61,650 nucleotides of DNA from a virus: positions 1 to 61,650 of the IMG/VR virus record IMGVR_UViG_3300032753_000026. One strand, written 5' to 3'. Each line of letters begins with the position of its first letter. The stretch's first letter is position 1. This document shows, piece by piece, positions 16,213 through 26,100 of this stretch. A program made the translations under genes and the position numbers. The notes below the pieces were generated by a model. That model ran no database searches, was not told where the DNA came from, and worked only from the letters and a program-made list of their open reading frames with translations.

Positions 16213-17622
16213 TTAACTATTTAGTTTGACGATGGCTTCAATTGTACCCTCGTCTAATGTTGTTTTATTATCTAAACTACGTCCAATGACGTTGAATGCT
16301 GTGATTTCACTGCGTAGAGCTGATCTAGCTAAGCCATTGCCTGCCGACACTAGGCGATCACCTTTTTTAACCATACCAATAACACGCACAGGCACACGTC
16401 CTTGAACTGCCACTGGCGGGTGTGTTAGATCGTTACCTGCTGATCCATTCATTAGATAAGCTGCACGTGTACTAATAACTCCAAATACATCTTCTGTTAG
16501 GTCTTCTGCGGCTGCTGTAATTTCTTTAGCACCACCAAGTGCTACCACTGTGCCAGCTGGATATGCTGTATCAGCTTCAAATCGTTCTGCCAAGTCAGCG
16601 TATTGTGCAGTAATAGATGTACCAACTAGGTAGTTAGCATACACATTACCAAATTTACTGCCTGTAGATCCAATATTAATACCAGCACCGCTTGGTAGTA
16701 AGGTATTTTGTAATGTTGTGGTACCTGCAACTACAAGAGGTCCAGCAAACGTACTTGTTAGGCTACTTGCAGTTAATGTTAATATTGTTTGGTTAACACC
16801 GCTTTGATTAACTTGGAATAATATGTTTTTGTTTGAGGTAGTTTCTTGTAGAACAGCTGATGCTCCGCCTGCGTTAATCACTAGATCTGAGTTAACAGTT
16901 AATCCAGCTGTTGATAATGCGTATGCCGTTGTGAATGCTGTTTGGTCTGACATGTAGTGACTGGCTGCCAATCCACCTAGTGAATTTGCACCTTGTGTTG
17001 CGCCAGTGAATTGTGCGCCTGTCAATGATGCTTGACTAATCAAATTCAATCCAGGAATAATTGTAGTAAATCCTGGAATAGCTGTTTGTGGGGTAAATGT
17101 AGTATCTTTACTTAGAATAGCAATAGCTTGGTTACTAATGTAGAATATAACTACTACATGACTAGCTGAACTTGAATCTAAAATTGTTTGTGTAACAGGA
17201 CCGCTAGTGCCTGCTGTGCTAGTATATGCTGGGCCGATGGTAATCCATGCTGAACCAGACCATACTTTTAATTGTGCGTTAGTTGTGTCCCACCAAATAT
17301 CACCAGTAACGCTAACTGATGCACTAGGTGCTGTTGATTGTGAGATTGAGCTTGAAATAGGTTTCCAAATGTTGTTAGCACTGTTATATACTTTTAAGAT
17401 CTCGTTAACACTGTCGTACCAAAGTTGACCTGTTAAAGGTGCTGTTGGGGGAGTACTGTTGCTGAAATTTTCTAATATTTCAACATAGTTTTCGTTTAAG
17501 AAAATACCGTAACCAGCATAGTTTTTACCAATTAGGGTTATACTAGTTGCTGTGGTATTAACTGTACCATCTGCGACAGTTGCTAGTGTTCTACCAGCTG
17601 TTGTTGTGACTGTATATGACAT
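16213..17622 (-). CDS. Tail fibre protein with shared N-terminal module and C-terminal ADLAE domain (469 aa)
   Basis: Residues 1-130 (TLIGKNYAGYGIFLNENYVE, PLTGQLWYD, LKVYNSANNIWKPIS) form a module also found in the genes at 18530 and 19857; this is probably the attachment end. The middle is Ser/Thr/Ala-rich and fibre-like. The C-terminus begins YADLAERFEADTAYPAGTVV and includes DVFGVISTRAAYLMN and GRVPVRVIG, a compact domain common at the end of phage fibres and resembling intramolecular-chaperone or autoprocessing domains. Only this one of the three paralogues has it. A late promoter (17648-17655) and an AGG-containing ribosome site precede the ATG. Confidence 0.8.
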   Translation of the reverse strand: MSYTVTTTAGRTLATVADGTVNTTATSITLIGKNYAGYGIFLNENYVEILENFSNSTPPTAPLTGQLWYDSVNEILKVYNSANNIWKPISSSISQSTAPSASVSVTGDIWWDTTNAQLKVWSGSAWITIGPAYTSTAGTSGPVTQTILDSSSASHVVVIFYISNQAIAILSKDTTFTPQTAIPGFTTIIPGLNLISQASLTGAQFTGATQGANSLGGLAASHYMSDQTAFTTAYALSTAGLTVNSDLVINAGGASAVLQETTSNKNILFQVNQSGVNQTILTLTASSLTSTFAGPLVVAGTTTLQNTLLPSGAGINIGSTGSKFGNVYANYLVGTSITAQYADLAERFEADTAYPAGTVVALGGAKEITAAAEDLTEDVFGVISTRAAYLMNGSAGNDLTHPPVAVQGRVPVRVIGMVKKGDRLVSAGNGLARSALRSEITAFNVIGRSLDNKTTLDEGTIEAIVKLNS

Positions 17623-17647
17623 TTTTCTAACCTATTTAATATTATAT

Positions 17648-17655
17648 TATTTATC
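17648..17655 (-). promoter_or_regulatory. Late promoter GATAAATA for the fibre gene at 16213
   Basis: The minus strand reads GATAAATA, one base from the T4 late consensus TATAAATA, 25 nt before the ATG with an AGG-containing ribosome site between. It would start a transcript covering the two fibre genes downstream. Confidence 0.65.
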
Positions 17656-17678
17656 ACACTTTAATCCAAGGGTTTAGA

Positions 17679-18527
17679 TTAATATGTAATGTTAATGTAC
17701 CCATTTCCGCCAGATGTATAGTCTGCGCCGCCATTAGAGCCTATACCTATAGTTGCTCCTCCTGGTACTAGACTTTGTCCATTTATGCCGCTAGATCCAG
17801 CAGAACTATTATCTGCTCCGGCTGATCCGCCTGCGCCGCCTAATGGATAGCCGCCTCCGCCACCACCACCACCACCGCCGTCGTAACCAGCACTTCCACC
17901 AGTACCACCAATTGATGTTCCAGAATAACTTGTAGCACCTTGGGGGCCGCCTGCTACATTATTACTACCTCCAGTACCACCCCCGCCACCTGCGGCAACA
18001 ATTATTGGGCTTCCATTTAATAACACTACAGATGCGGCGCCGCCGCCACCGCCACCGCCTGATCCGCCATGTGGGCCAGCATTACCGCCTGGGCCGCCGT
18101 TATAATTACTATAATCTGTACCACCTGCGCCGCTTCCACCACCGCCGCTAGTAGTCCCGTTTGTGCCACCACCGCCTGGTAGTAGAGTATAGACTGTGCC
18201 TGGAGTTGTAGACGTTGTATAAGTTATGATGTTACCAGCATAGCCCGCATGACCTGGGCCACCGCCATCATCTCCACCACCACCACCACCGCCGCCTATA
18301 ACGGTAAACGTCAGTGAAAATATACCAGCTGGAACTGTAAAACTGTTGGTTGTATTAGGTGTACTATAGGTAACGTTGCCAGATCCGTAGTTACCAAAAA
18401 CCTGTTGCCATACGCCGTTGGTTTTAGTGTAAATTCGTTTGATAGGTTGCCATACGCCGTTGGCTTTGGCATAGACTGCCTGCGCCTGTCTTTGTACTCC
18501 ACTGGCTTTAACGTAGGTATTTGGCAT
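17679..18527 (-). CDS. Glycine-rich adhesin-like tail protein (282 aa)
   Basis: Three tandem YxKxxGVxQ repeats open the protein (YVKASGVQRQ, YAKANGVWQP, YTKTNGVWQQ), followed by a beta segment (NSFTVPAGIFSLTFTVIGG). The rest is largely glycine-rich runs (for example DDGGGPGHAGYAGN, SYSGTSIGGTGGSAGYDGGG) and ends GGNGYINITY. This resembles receptor-binding adhesins built from polyglycine loops, such as T2 gp38, in kind if not in sequence. It lies between two related fibre genes, the place where host-range modules are commonly exchanged. No Shine-Dalgarno is obvious. Cell attachment at the fibre tip is inferred. Confidence 0.75.
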   Translation of the reverse strand: MPNTYVKASGVQRQAQAVYAKANGVWQPIKRIYTKTNGVWQQVFGNYGSGNVTYSTPNTTNSFTVPAGIFSLTFTVIGGGGGGGGDDGGGPGHAGYAGNIITYTTSTTPGTVYTLLPGGGGTNGTTSGGGGSGAGGTDYSNYNGGPGGNAGPHGGSGGGGGGGAASVVLLNGSPIIVAAGGGGGTGGSNNVAGGPQGATSYSGTSIGGTGGSAGYDGGGGGGGGGGYPLGGAGGSAGADNSSAGSSGINGQSLVPGGATIGIGSNGGADYTSGGNGYINITY

Positions 18528-18529
18528 AA

Positions 18530-19843
18530 TTAGTACTGATAGATAATATCGCCATTATTACCTGTAGAGTTAGATGGTACGCCATTGGCAATGGATTGTA
18601 TGGTTTTAGTGCCTTGGCTATTTGATCCAACATTAGAAGCATTTAATGGACTTTGCACATAGTTGATTACCCAGTCTTGTCTAGCAGCTAAATTACCACC
18701 AATGGTCACTGCGCCGCCCACTGTTAAACTGCCAGTGGCTATTACGCTATCTGCACTTAAATTACCAACTAGGTTACCGTATAGTGTTGTGGCATATAAA
18801 TTATTAAATCTTGTAGCCGATGCGCCAATGTCAACTGTTCCATTGTATTGAGGAACCATTGCGGCCTGTAAAGTTGTTATTCCACCTAATGTAGTAGTTG
18901 TGTTAGCAGTAAAGGCACCTTGTGCTGTTAATGCTCCGGTAACCACCGCCGCATCGTTGATAGTTACGACTCCAGTACTAGCACCAATAGCAATAGCCGC
19001 AACATTTGCGCCATTTTGATTGACGTAGAAATTAAGATCTCTGTTATTCTGTACTGTACGAATAGCTACTCTATTACTGGCAGATTCAAGAGTTGCTGTT
19101 AAGTCACTGGCAATAACAAACCCACCGCCTGCTGTTATTTGATATTGAGTGGCAGCATTTTGGTCACTGCGTAAAAATTGATTGCTGGTTACACCGTTTA
19201 ATGTTAATGCGTTACTAGCAGAGCCTGTAAATTGACTGCCTGCTAACGCTGATGTATCAACTAAATTCAATCCAGGATTAATAGTAACAAAGCCAGCAAT
19301 AGCCGATTGTGGGGTAAACACTGAATCATTGCTGATAATAGCAACAATATTGTTATTAACTTTTAATTCAACTACAGTATGACTAACACTGCTACTGTCA
19401 ATAATGGTAGTAGTAATAGCACCTGAACCAGTTGAGGTGTTTGGTGGGCCAATTAAGATCCATCCGTTGGTAGCGCCACTGAAAACATATAATTGATTAT
19501 GAACATTATCCCACCATAGGTCACCTATGGTGCTGGTCACCGCAGTCGGAGCAACTGCCGCTGAAATACTGCTACTAATTGGTTTCCATTGACTTAAACT
19601 AGTATTCCAAACTTTTAAAGTATTAGTACTTGTGTCATACCAAAGTTGTCCAGTAAGTGGACTATTAGGTGCAGTATTAGCCGCAAAATTCTCTAAAATG
19701 TGTACAAAGTTTTCGTTTAAGAATGCACCATATCCAGCATAGTCTCTACCTATCAATGTGATGCTTAACGCCGCAGTGTTAATCGTTGCGTCTTGCACTG
19801 TAGCTATAGGAGCACCTTGCGTTGTGGTTATGTAATATGCCAT
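18530..19843 (-). CDS. Tail fibre protein with shared N-terminal module (437 aa)
   Basis: The N-terminal 130 residues (TLIGRDYAGYGAFLNENFVH, PLTGQLWYDTSTN, LKVWNTSLSQWKPIS) match the paralogues at 16213 and 19857. The body is low in charge and beta-rich, with segments such as SNQFLRSDQNAATQYQITAG. It lacks the ADLAE domain and ends in a short tail (IIYQY). An AAGGT ribosome site precedes the ATG. It precedes the glycine-rich adhesin gene with a 2-base gap and may form its fibre partner. Confidence 0.8.
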   Translation of the reverse strand: MAYYITTTQGAPIATVQDATINTAALSITLIGRDYAGYGAFLNENFVHILENFAANTAPNSPLTGQLWYDTSTNTLKVWNTSLSQWKPISSSISAAVAPTAVTSTIGDLWWDNVHNQLYVFSGATNGWILIGPPNTSTGSGAITTTIIDSSSVSHTVVELKVNNNIVAIISNDSVFTPQSAIAGFVTINPGLNLVDTSALAGSQFTGSASNALTLNGVTSNQFLRSDQNAATQYQITAGGGFVIASDLTATLESASNRVAIRTVQNNRDLNFYVNQNGANVAAIAIGASTGVVTINDAAVVTGALTAQGAFTANTTTTLGGITTLQAAMVPQYNGTVDIGASATRFNNLYATTLYGNLVGNLSADSVIATGSLTVGGAVTIGGNLAARQDWVINYVQSPLNASNVGSNSQGTKTIQSIANGVPSNSTGNNGDIIYQY

Positions 19844-19856
19844 TATTTTACCTTAA

Positions 19857-21218
19857 TTAACTAGATAGTTGGAACCAGAAGTCCCCGTTGTTACTACCAG
19901 CATCATTTACTCCTAGAACAGGAGCAGAGTTGCTGACAAATTTAGCTGAACCACCCCACCATTGTGCGGCATTCTTTACAAATCCTGTAGTCGCTACTGC
20001 GGCATTACCTGAACCATTGTAGGTATCTGGTTGTGTTACTGCGGTTGCTCCACCAAATAAATTAAATCCTGATTGTGAAGCTGTGGCTACTGTTGATCCA
20101 TCAATAGACAATGTCATTGAGCCAACATCAGTATCAGTAATACTTAAAATACTGTTTGATTGGTAAATTGCGTTAGTTTTAAATCCTGAATTGTTAACTA
20201 CAAAAGATGTAGTAGCAATCATAGCATTAGCTGTACCAGCTGGTGCTGTTGGTGCTGTTGGTACACCTGTTAACGCAGCGTTAATAAAGCTGTTGTCAAC
20301 GTATTGTTTAGTAGCAACACCTAGTGGTTGTGCAGGGTCATTGGCAACGTAAACGTTGCCATCTAAGCCGCTAATATAAAGAGCTTTTTCTTGTCCATTG
20401 ACTAATGAGTTAACGTGGAAGCTGACATTGCCACCTAGATACGTGTTATATAATCTACCAGTTCCTGTTGTTGTAACATTAGCAAAGAATGTTCCTAATG
20501 TACCCAATTGAATACCAACATTACTTTGTAATGTTAGACTACCTGAGCCTACATTGTTTAGATCACTACGGAAATAACTAGCCGCTGGATATGCGCCTAG
20601 ATAGCTAGCATTATTAGCTGTGCCATAGATAGTATAACTACTATTCATGTTATAGCCAGCTTGGATAACTGTATTAAAACCTGAGATAGGTGTAGCTAAC
20701 GTAAATGTTGCTGAGCTAATAATTGCAGTGCGAGTACCATCTAAGTAAATTGATACCACATCGTGTGGATTACTACCAGTATCAAGTAATTGTTCCCATA
20801 CTGCACCACTACCGTTGCGTTGTGGGCCTACTAAGACCCAACTGGTGCTGCCAAGACAAACATAAAGTTGGTTGTATGTGGTATCTAGATAAAAGCTACC
20901 TGCTACTGCTGAAATTGTAGGAACACCGCTTGATGATCCAGTAATTGCTGTGCCTACAGGTACCCATGCATTGGATCCGTTGTAGACATACATTACGTTG
21001 CTGGTTGAATTGTACCACAGTTGTCCCACTTGCGGACTTGTTGGACTTGTGCTATTGGAAAAGTTTACCAATAGTGCCAATTGATCAGTGACCATGATCT
21101 GGCCATAGTTACTGTAGTTACGTCCCACCAGCGTCAAGCTAGTAGTGGTATTGTCTACGGTACCATCTGCAATAGTGCCTAGCGTTTGTCCATTGGGTAG
21201 TGTTATATTGTACGACAT
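19857..21218 (-). CDS. Tail fibre protein with shared N-terminal module (453 aa)
   Basis: Carries the same opening module (TSLTLVGRNYSNYGQIMVTD, SPTSPQVGQLWYNSTSN) in its most divergent version. The middle contains GNVYVANDPAQPLGVATKQYVDNSF, a motif of phage fibre shafts, and later TNAMIATTSFVVNNSGF and NAAVATTGFVKNAAQWWGG, two copies of a second repeat. An AGGAT ribosome site sits 6 nt before the ATG. It is probably a shaft or tip protein assembled on the same attachment point as its paralogues. Confidence 0.8.
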   Translation of the reverse strand: MSYNITLPNGQTLGTIADGTVDNTTTSLTLVGRNYSNYGQIMVTDQLALLVNFSNSTSPTSPQVGQLWYNSTSNVMYVYNGSNAWVPVGTAITGSSSGVPTISAVAGSFYLDTTYNQLYVCLGSTSWVLVGPQRNGSGAVWEQLLDTGSNPHDVVSIYLDGTRTAIISSATFTLATPISGFNTVIQAGYNMNSSYTIYGTANNASYLGAYPAASYFRSDLNNVGSGSLTLQSNVGIQLGTLGTFFANVTTTGTGRLYNTYLGGNVSFHVNSLVNGQEKALYISGLDGNVYVANDPAQPLGVATKQYVDNSFINAALTGVPTAPTAPAGTANAMIATTSFVVNNSGFKTNAIYQSNSILSITDTDVGSMTLSIDGSTVATASQSGFNLFGGATAVTQPDTYNGSGNAAVATTGFVKNAAQWWGGSAKFVSNSAPVLGVNDAGSNNGDFWFQLSS

Positions 21219-21231
21219 TTTATTATCCTAG

Positions 21232-21846
21232 TTATGCTGTCAAATTAGTTAGCGTTTGAATTCTCACAGTATAATCGATCTGTATAAGTCTATTCAGTGC
21301 CTTCTGCACTGGACTGAAAATCACGTGTGTTAGCAGTGGTAACCCTGCACCTAATCCACTGGCTCCTGCTACTGAACCAAATAAGCCCAATTCGTCAAAT
21401 ACAAAGTCGCCGTTAAGCGTTTGGCTGTTATCATATACTGCTTGCCCGCTAGGTTCACCGTAGTCTAACAAACAGGTCACTACAATGTCAGTGTAGACTA
21501 ACCCTGGTGTGTGGTTAATAGTAATATTGTTACGCAATGGGTCTGTATTGGCCGCATTGGTATTGTCTACAATTTTGTAGTATGTTGGGTTATACAAGTC
21601 AGCGTTTTGTACGTTGGTATTTGTAGGCAAGTAAGTAATAACACCTGTAGGGTCAACTGTAGTCCCACCATTACCAAAGTGCATTTCAGTAATAAAATTA
21701 GTACCTTTGTTGGCTACGTTTTGTGCTAGAGCAACACTCATGTTTTCATAATGGATAGCATTACACTTATCAACAAAGACTTCTTTGGTGATAGGATTGT
21801 GGATTTTTACAAATCCTTTAATGCTTAAATTAGTTGTTGAGTGCAT
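21232..21846 (-). CDS. Virion structural protein (204 aa)
   Basis: Begins with SIKGFVKIHNPITKEVFVD, which resembles the end of the small protein encoded just upstream (IKIFDPQTKQVFVKGRA). The core is beta-rich and ends with LNRLIQIDYTVRIQTLTN. FVFDELGLFGSVAG is a segment I associate with baseplate or fibre-attachment proteins. The ribosome site GGAAGAG sits 8 nt before the ATG, inside the small gene's end. Exact location in the tail is unknown. Confidence 0.7.
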   Translation of the reverse strand: MHSTTNLSIKGFVKIHNPITKEVFVDKCNAIHYENMSVALAQNVANKGTNFITEMHFGNGGTTVDPTGVITYLPTNTNVQNADLYNPTYYKIVDNTNAANTDPLRNNITINHTPGLVYTDIVVTCLLDYGEPSGQAVYDNSQTLNGDFVFDELGLFGSVAGASGLGAGLPLLTHVIFSPVQKALNRLIQIDYTVRIQTLTNLTA

Positions 21847-21847
21847 C

Positions 21848-21976
21848 TTATGCTCTTCCCTTTACAAATACCTGTTTAGTCTGTGGATCAAATATTTTAA
21901 TGTGTGCTTCTACACGAATACCACCGCGCTCGTCTGGAGCTTTTTTTGGTTGTTCAGTTTGTGTATTAGTGGTCAT
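21848..21976 (-). CDS. Small virion-region protein, 42 aa
   Basis: ATG at 21976-21974 to TAA at 21850-21848. The protein reads MTTNTQTEQPKKAPDERGG at its start and ends IKIFDPQTKQVFVKGRA. The end resembles the first strand of the following 204-aa protein, so the two share a structural element or one derives from the other. A longer in-frame start at 22003 would give 51 aa, but the promoter motif GATAAATA lies between the two ATGs, which favours the shorter form. There is no proper Shine-Dalgarno (AAGAG ends 1 base before the ATG). Function unknown. Confidence 0.65.
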   Translation of the reverse strand: MTTNTQTEQPKKAPDERGGIRVEAHIKIFDPQTKQVFVKGRA

Positions 21977-21981
21977 ACTCT

Positions 21982-21989
21982 TATTTATC
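21982..21989 (-). promoter_or_regulatory. Late promoter GATAAATA 5 nt before the 42-aa gene
   Basis: The minus strand reads GATAAATA-AGAGT-ATG. With T4 late-promoter geometry, the transcript would begin at the A of the ATG, giving a leaderless mRNA for the 42-aa gene and a normal leader for the next gene. Confidence 0.55.
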
Positions 21990-22011
21990 GCGTTTTTATC
22001 CATGATTATTC

Positions 22012-23187
22012 TTACCAAATTGCCAAGTTAGCACGGCGCCATGTATTAGTAGCAATACATACATAAACATAGCCGCCATCGTAGGTAATTTGTCCTTTGG
22101 TGCCCACTGAGTTATTAGCTGTTGGAACATAAACGTTACTAACTGTTAGATTACCACCAATTGTAACTCCTGTGTTGGCAAAAGTAGTGACTACGTTTGC
22201 GGCTAGCGTGCCACCTACGTGTACCTTAACTGTGGTACCTAAGGTATCTGTACCAAGCGTTAAATTGCCAGTGTTTACATACAAGTATCCGTCATCTTTA
22301 CCACTGATAGTCCATGCGCTAGACACAAAGTTATTACCATTGATACCCATGTCAATGTACTTGCTACTGTCTGTACCGTCTGGAGCAGTAGCAATAAAGT
22401 CTGCACTGTTGTTAGTGCCCACGCTGTCAATATTTTGGATATTTAATTGTACAAAGCTATTAGCAGTGTTAACGGCATTTACTACCACATTACCAAATGC
22501 TATTGGGCTTGGGAACCCTACGTTTAACGCACCAAACACTGAGGTATTACCAGTGATGCTTAATGGGCCAATATTTCCAATGTAAGTTGGTAAGTAAGCG
22601 GCTACTTTGGTGTTACTGTAAAATGATTGGCTATTAACATATCCTGTCATAGCTGTGTTAGCTGTGTTGGCCGCAGTATTAGCCGCAGTTACCTGTTGAT
22701 TAATATAACTAACCACGCTGGTATTAGCAATATTGGCCGCTGTGTTAGCCGCTGTTACTTGACTGTTAACATACCCTGTCATTATAATGTTAGCAGTGTT
22801 TGCTGATGTGTTGGCCGCAGTTACTTGACTGCTAACATATCCTAACATGCCTATATTAGCTGAGGCAATGGCAGTTGCTTGTATGGTGTTGCCTCGATCA
22901 ACGTAACCCTTCATGCCAACGTTGGCCGCAGTGATAGCAGTATTTTCACCGCTGGTTGCGGCATCAACGTAGCCTTTCATTCCAACATTGGCTGCAGTAA
23001 TTGAAGCGTTTACTGTTGCAATGTTAGCTGTAAGAGCTGTGTATAAGTTACTGGTAAAATATGTACGCAGTGTACTTACATTAGCTTGTAACGTAGTCAG
23101 TGTGTTGGCAACATAGTCAATTACAGGAATACTTGTGGTATCTGCAGCTATGGTTAAATTTCCTAATTGGCTAATCTTAATTGTCAT
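22012..23187 (-). CDS. Fibre-like structural protein with tandem repeats (391 aa)
   Basis: Residues about 60-190 consist of imperfect repeats of roughly 18-25 residues built on TAANxxMxGYVxxQ (ITAANVGMKGYVD twice, then SANIGMLGYVSSQVTAANTS and relatives). They are Ala/Thr/Asn-rich and likely form a trimeric coiled or beta-helical shaft. The C-terminal 150 residues include a beta-rich part (ADFIATAPDGTDSSKYIDMG, then KDDGYLYVNTGNLTLGTDT) and end QITYDGGYVYVCIATNTWRR, a short closing motif frequent in phage fibres. It follows the giant gene by 2 bases. A late promoter lies 50 nt upstream, inside the giant gene. Confidence 0.78.
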   Translation of the reverse strand: MTIKISQLGNLTIAADTTSIPVIDYVANTLTTLQANVSTLRTYFTSNLYTALTANIATVNASITAANVGMKGYVDAATSGENTAITAANVGMKGYVDRGNTIQATAIASANIGMLGYVSSQVTAANTSANTANIIMTGYVNSQVTAANTAANIANTSVVSYINQQVTAANTAANTANTAMTGYVNSQSFYSNTKVAAYLPTYIGNIGPLSITGNTSVFGALNVGFPSPIAFGNVVVNAVNTANSFVQLNIQNIDSVGTNNSADFIATAPDGTDSSKYIDMGINGNNFVSSAWTISGKDDGYLYVNTGNLTLGTDTLGTTVKVHVGGTLAANVVTTFANTGVTIGGNLTVSNVYVPTANNSVGTKGQITYDGGYVYVCIATNTWRRANLAIW

Positions 23188-23189
23188 TT

Positions 23190-26100
23190 TTATGTCTCAG
23201 TGTAAATTGTTACATTGCCTTCAGTGGCTATCATCATATTTATCGCATTTTCAGTTGTTATAGCATTATTCATTCCTGGAATTATATTGCTATAAGTTGC
23301 TGGGTATGCCTTCATAACGTTTGCAGCCAATGTATCGCTGCCATTCAACCCTGTACCATCTAGGGCTGTACCAGTACCGTTGTTGTAGAATACATTAGCA
23401 TAGGTAATTAGATTACCGTAAGTGGTATTTGGTATTATTTGACTAGCACTAGCATCAAACGCACTAGCACCAGCAAGGTGTGTAGCAGCCGCTGTGCCTT
23501 GTGTACCTCTACGTATTTGTCCTAGAGTATTTGTTACTACGTTAGCAGTCCAGTAAGTAATACGTTCAGCGTCAATGAATATCACACCAGGTTTTAAATT
23601 AACTGGGTCTGGCATAGTCAGTGCAGCCGCGTTAGCAACAAAAATATTGCCGTCTGTTAGGCCTAAACTATGTGTTAGTACAGTTGTGTTGGCGCTGCTG
23701 ATACGTAGATAACTAGGTTTGTTAATCATGTTATCAAATATTCTATAGCCTAAAGTAACATTAGCACCATTTACAGTTACATTTGAAGTATAGATACGCA
23801 TGTCTAATGTGTCAAATGTAATACCTGGCACTAGTTCTTCTGGAGCATGGCTATAGTATCTGTCAATATATTGTCCGCCACTTAGAACGATCTCTTCTGG
23901 TGTATTACCAGCCAGTTCCTCTGTGACATAGTTACTTTGATAGATTGTATCTAGAACATTAGTTGACAGTAAAGGTATACCGTCTTGGCTGTATTGTACG
24001 CTGTCATAACTGCTAAGGTCCCATGTGCGACCAAATCCTGGACTTAGATCAAATCCTGCGCCAACCACTGGGCTACTTGGATATGTAATACCAGTTAGCA
24101 GTTGATCTAATGCATTGTATGTTGCTGTAATAGTAGTATCTGTAGCCAAGCTGACGTTGACACTTAGTGAAATTTGTGTTACACTAGTAATAACATTGCT
24201 CAAGTTAATTGTAACATTAGAAACTATGTTAGTAATGTATCCTGCTGTGACATTAGCACCACTGATAGTCATACCTTTTAATAGGTTACTTGCTGGGAAC
24301 ACATAGATAGTATTTGCACTTACCGCTGCATTAGCTACAGTAATTGGCACTGTAATTGTGTCAACCACTGGCATTACATTGCTAGGTTCATAGTAACCTA
24401 CAATACGATCACTGGCATTAGTAAACAGGTTAGCCGCATATACTGTATAATCGCCTGAGAAGAATGTTCCAGATGTAATTATATTTGATTTAACCTGATA
24501 TGCTTGACGTACTAGTACATTACCTTCAGGTTGTGCATAGGTTACAATTTGTCCTGCAATGTAATTGGTATATGGTTGCCATTGCTGAACTGTACTTGAA
24601 TATGTAGTACGGTCAAATTTGATTGCTGTGTCAAAAGTTCTAACCAATGGGTAAGCATTACCAGTTAGTAACGGTGTGTTGTTAGTGAATGGCAATTTAA
24701 CCAATTGTGCATAAGCAGTAGCTGACACACTTGAGGTACCGTTAATAGTAACCACAGGTGTGGTAATATATCCGCTACCTGGGTTAGTAACTGTGATACT
24801 AACCACAGTTAAATTAGCATTACCAGTAACCGGTCCGCTCATAACTGCGGTAGCAGTTGCTCCTGATCCTTTACCGTCAACACTTGAAATAGTTACCTGA
24901 GGAACAAAACTATAGTTTGCTCCTGTTGTTTCTACTATAACTGCACCGACCTGTAGTGTACGGTTATCGTACCATTGATTATAAGGGAATGTCTGCCAGG
25001 TAGCTTCATCTTCGCTGGTGTATGGTACTTCGCCGCTTGGACTACGGAATATGCCGTAGCCTGTGCTGGTGTCATAGTATGCTGGCAAATCAAAGTCAGT
25101 AACACTACCACTATAAGTATCGTTGCCGGTGTAGTCAATTAAGTATTCACGTACTTTAGTTCTATATGGTTTTACTTCGTTAATATAGTCTTGATAGTAG
25201 GTTTGATTATCAACAATATAACTTGGGAATTGGCTTAGTGTACGCAATTTGTGTGTTACACTGATAAAACTTGATTTAAATAGCCAATCAACATAGTTTT
25301 GTTCTGTTAGCAAGTAGTTTACTAAGATAAAGAACAAGTTATTAAATTCACCTTGTAATTGGTCAATAAAGATATCATTGTTCAGCGCCTGTACAATAGC
25401 ACGAATTTCATTGTTAGGGTCTTGGTCAAATCTGCTACTGTCAAAGTCTTGATTACCAAAACCTAAGGCATTATTAACAAAGTCACCAAGGCTGGTATTT
25501 AATTGTATAGTACCGTTTTGAATACCAACTACTTGGAATGTGCCATCAGTATTAACAACAAACAATCTCCAAGTACCATTACCAGTGGCATCACTTACAT
25601 AGATGATTTCACCAGCCGCTGGTTTCAATGCCAAAGCATCATTGGTTGTCATTACAGAAAAATTAGGTTTAGTTGCTGCACTATATCCTGTAGCATACCA
25701 ATCAGTGTAGGTCCAATACAAGCTAGTCTTGTAGGCCTGTACTTGTTCAATCTGCCAAAGTTTATCGGCAGTTAATACATACAACACCCAAAGACCGTTT
25801 TGTGTACTGTCGCTGGTCACTAATACCAGATAGCCCGGTGCTAATGACATAGTATCAATATAATTTAATTCTTCAACTGTTGATACACTTTGATCGTATG
25901 CACCCAATTTGTAATCAGGTTGCGGATCTTCTGCATACATGCCTGCTAGACTGTATTGTTCAACAATAGGATTAGCAATTAAAATACTATTTGCATACTG
26001 TACCATTTCTACCACAGCGGTTAGTCTGCCTTTGAACATACTTTGTCTTGGGCGTATGTCAATACCATAACGATCAGCGTCGCTGAGTGTTGGATCAGGT

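Noticed and set aside
22172-22585. 137-aa plus-strand ORF opposite the fibre gene
   Set aside because: Low-complexity antisense shadow of Asn/Thr/Val codons, no ribosome site, wrong direction for the operon.
15239-23187. Diversity-generating retroelement on the fibre genes
   Set aside because: Fibre paralogues made this worth checking, but no reverse transcriptase or template/variable repeat pair with A-biased changes is visible in the window.
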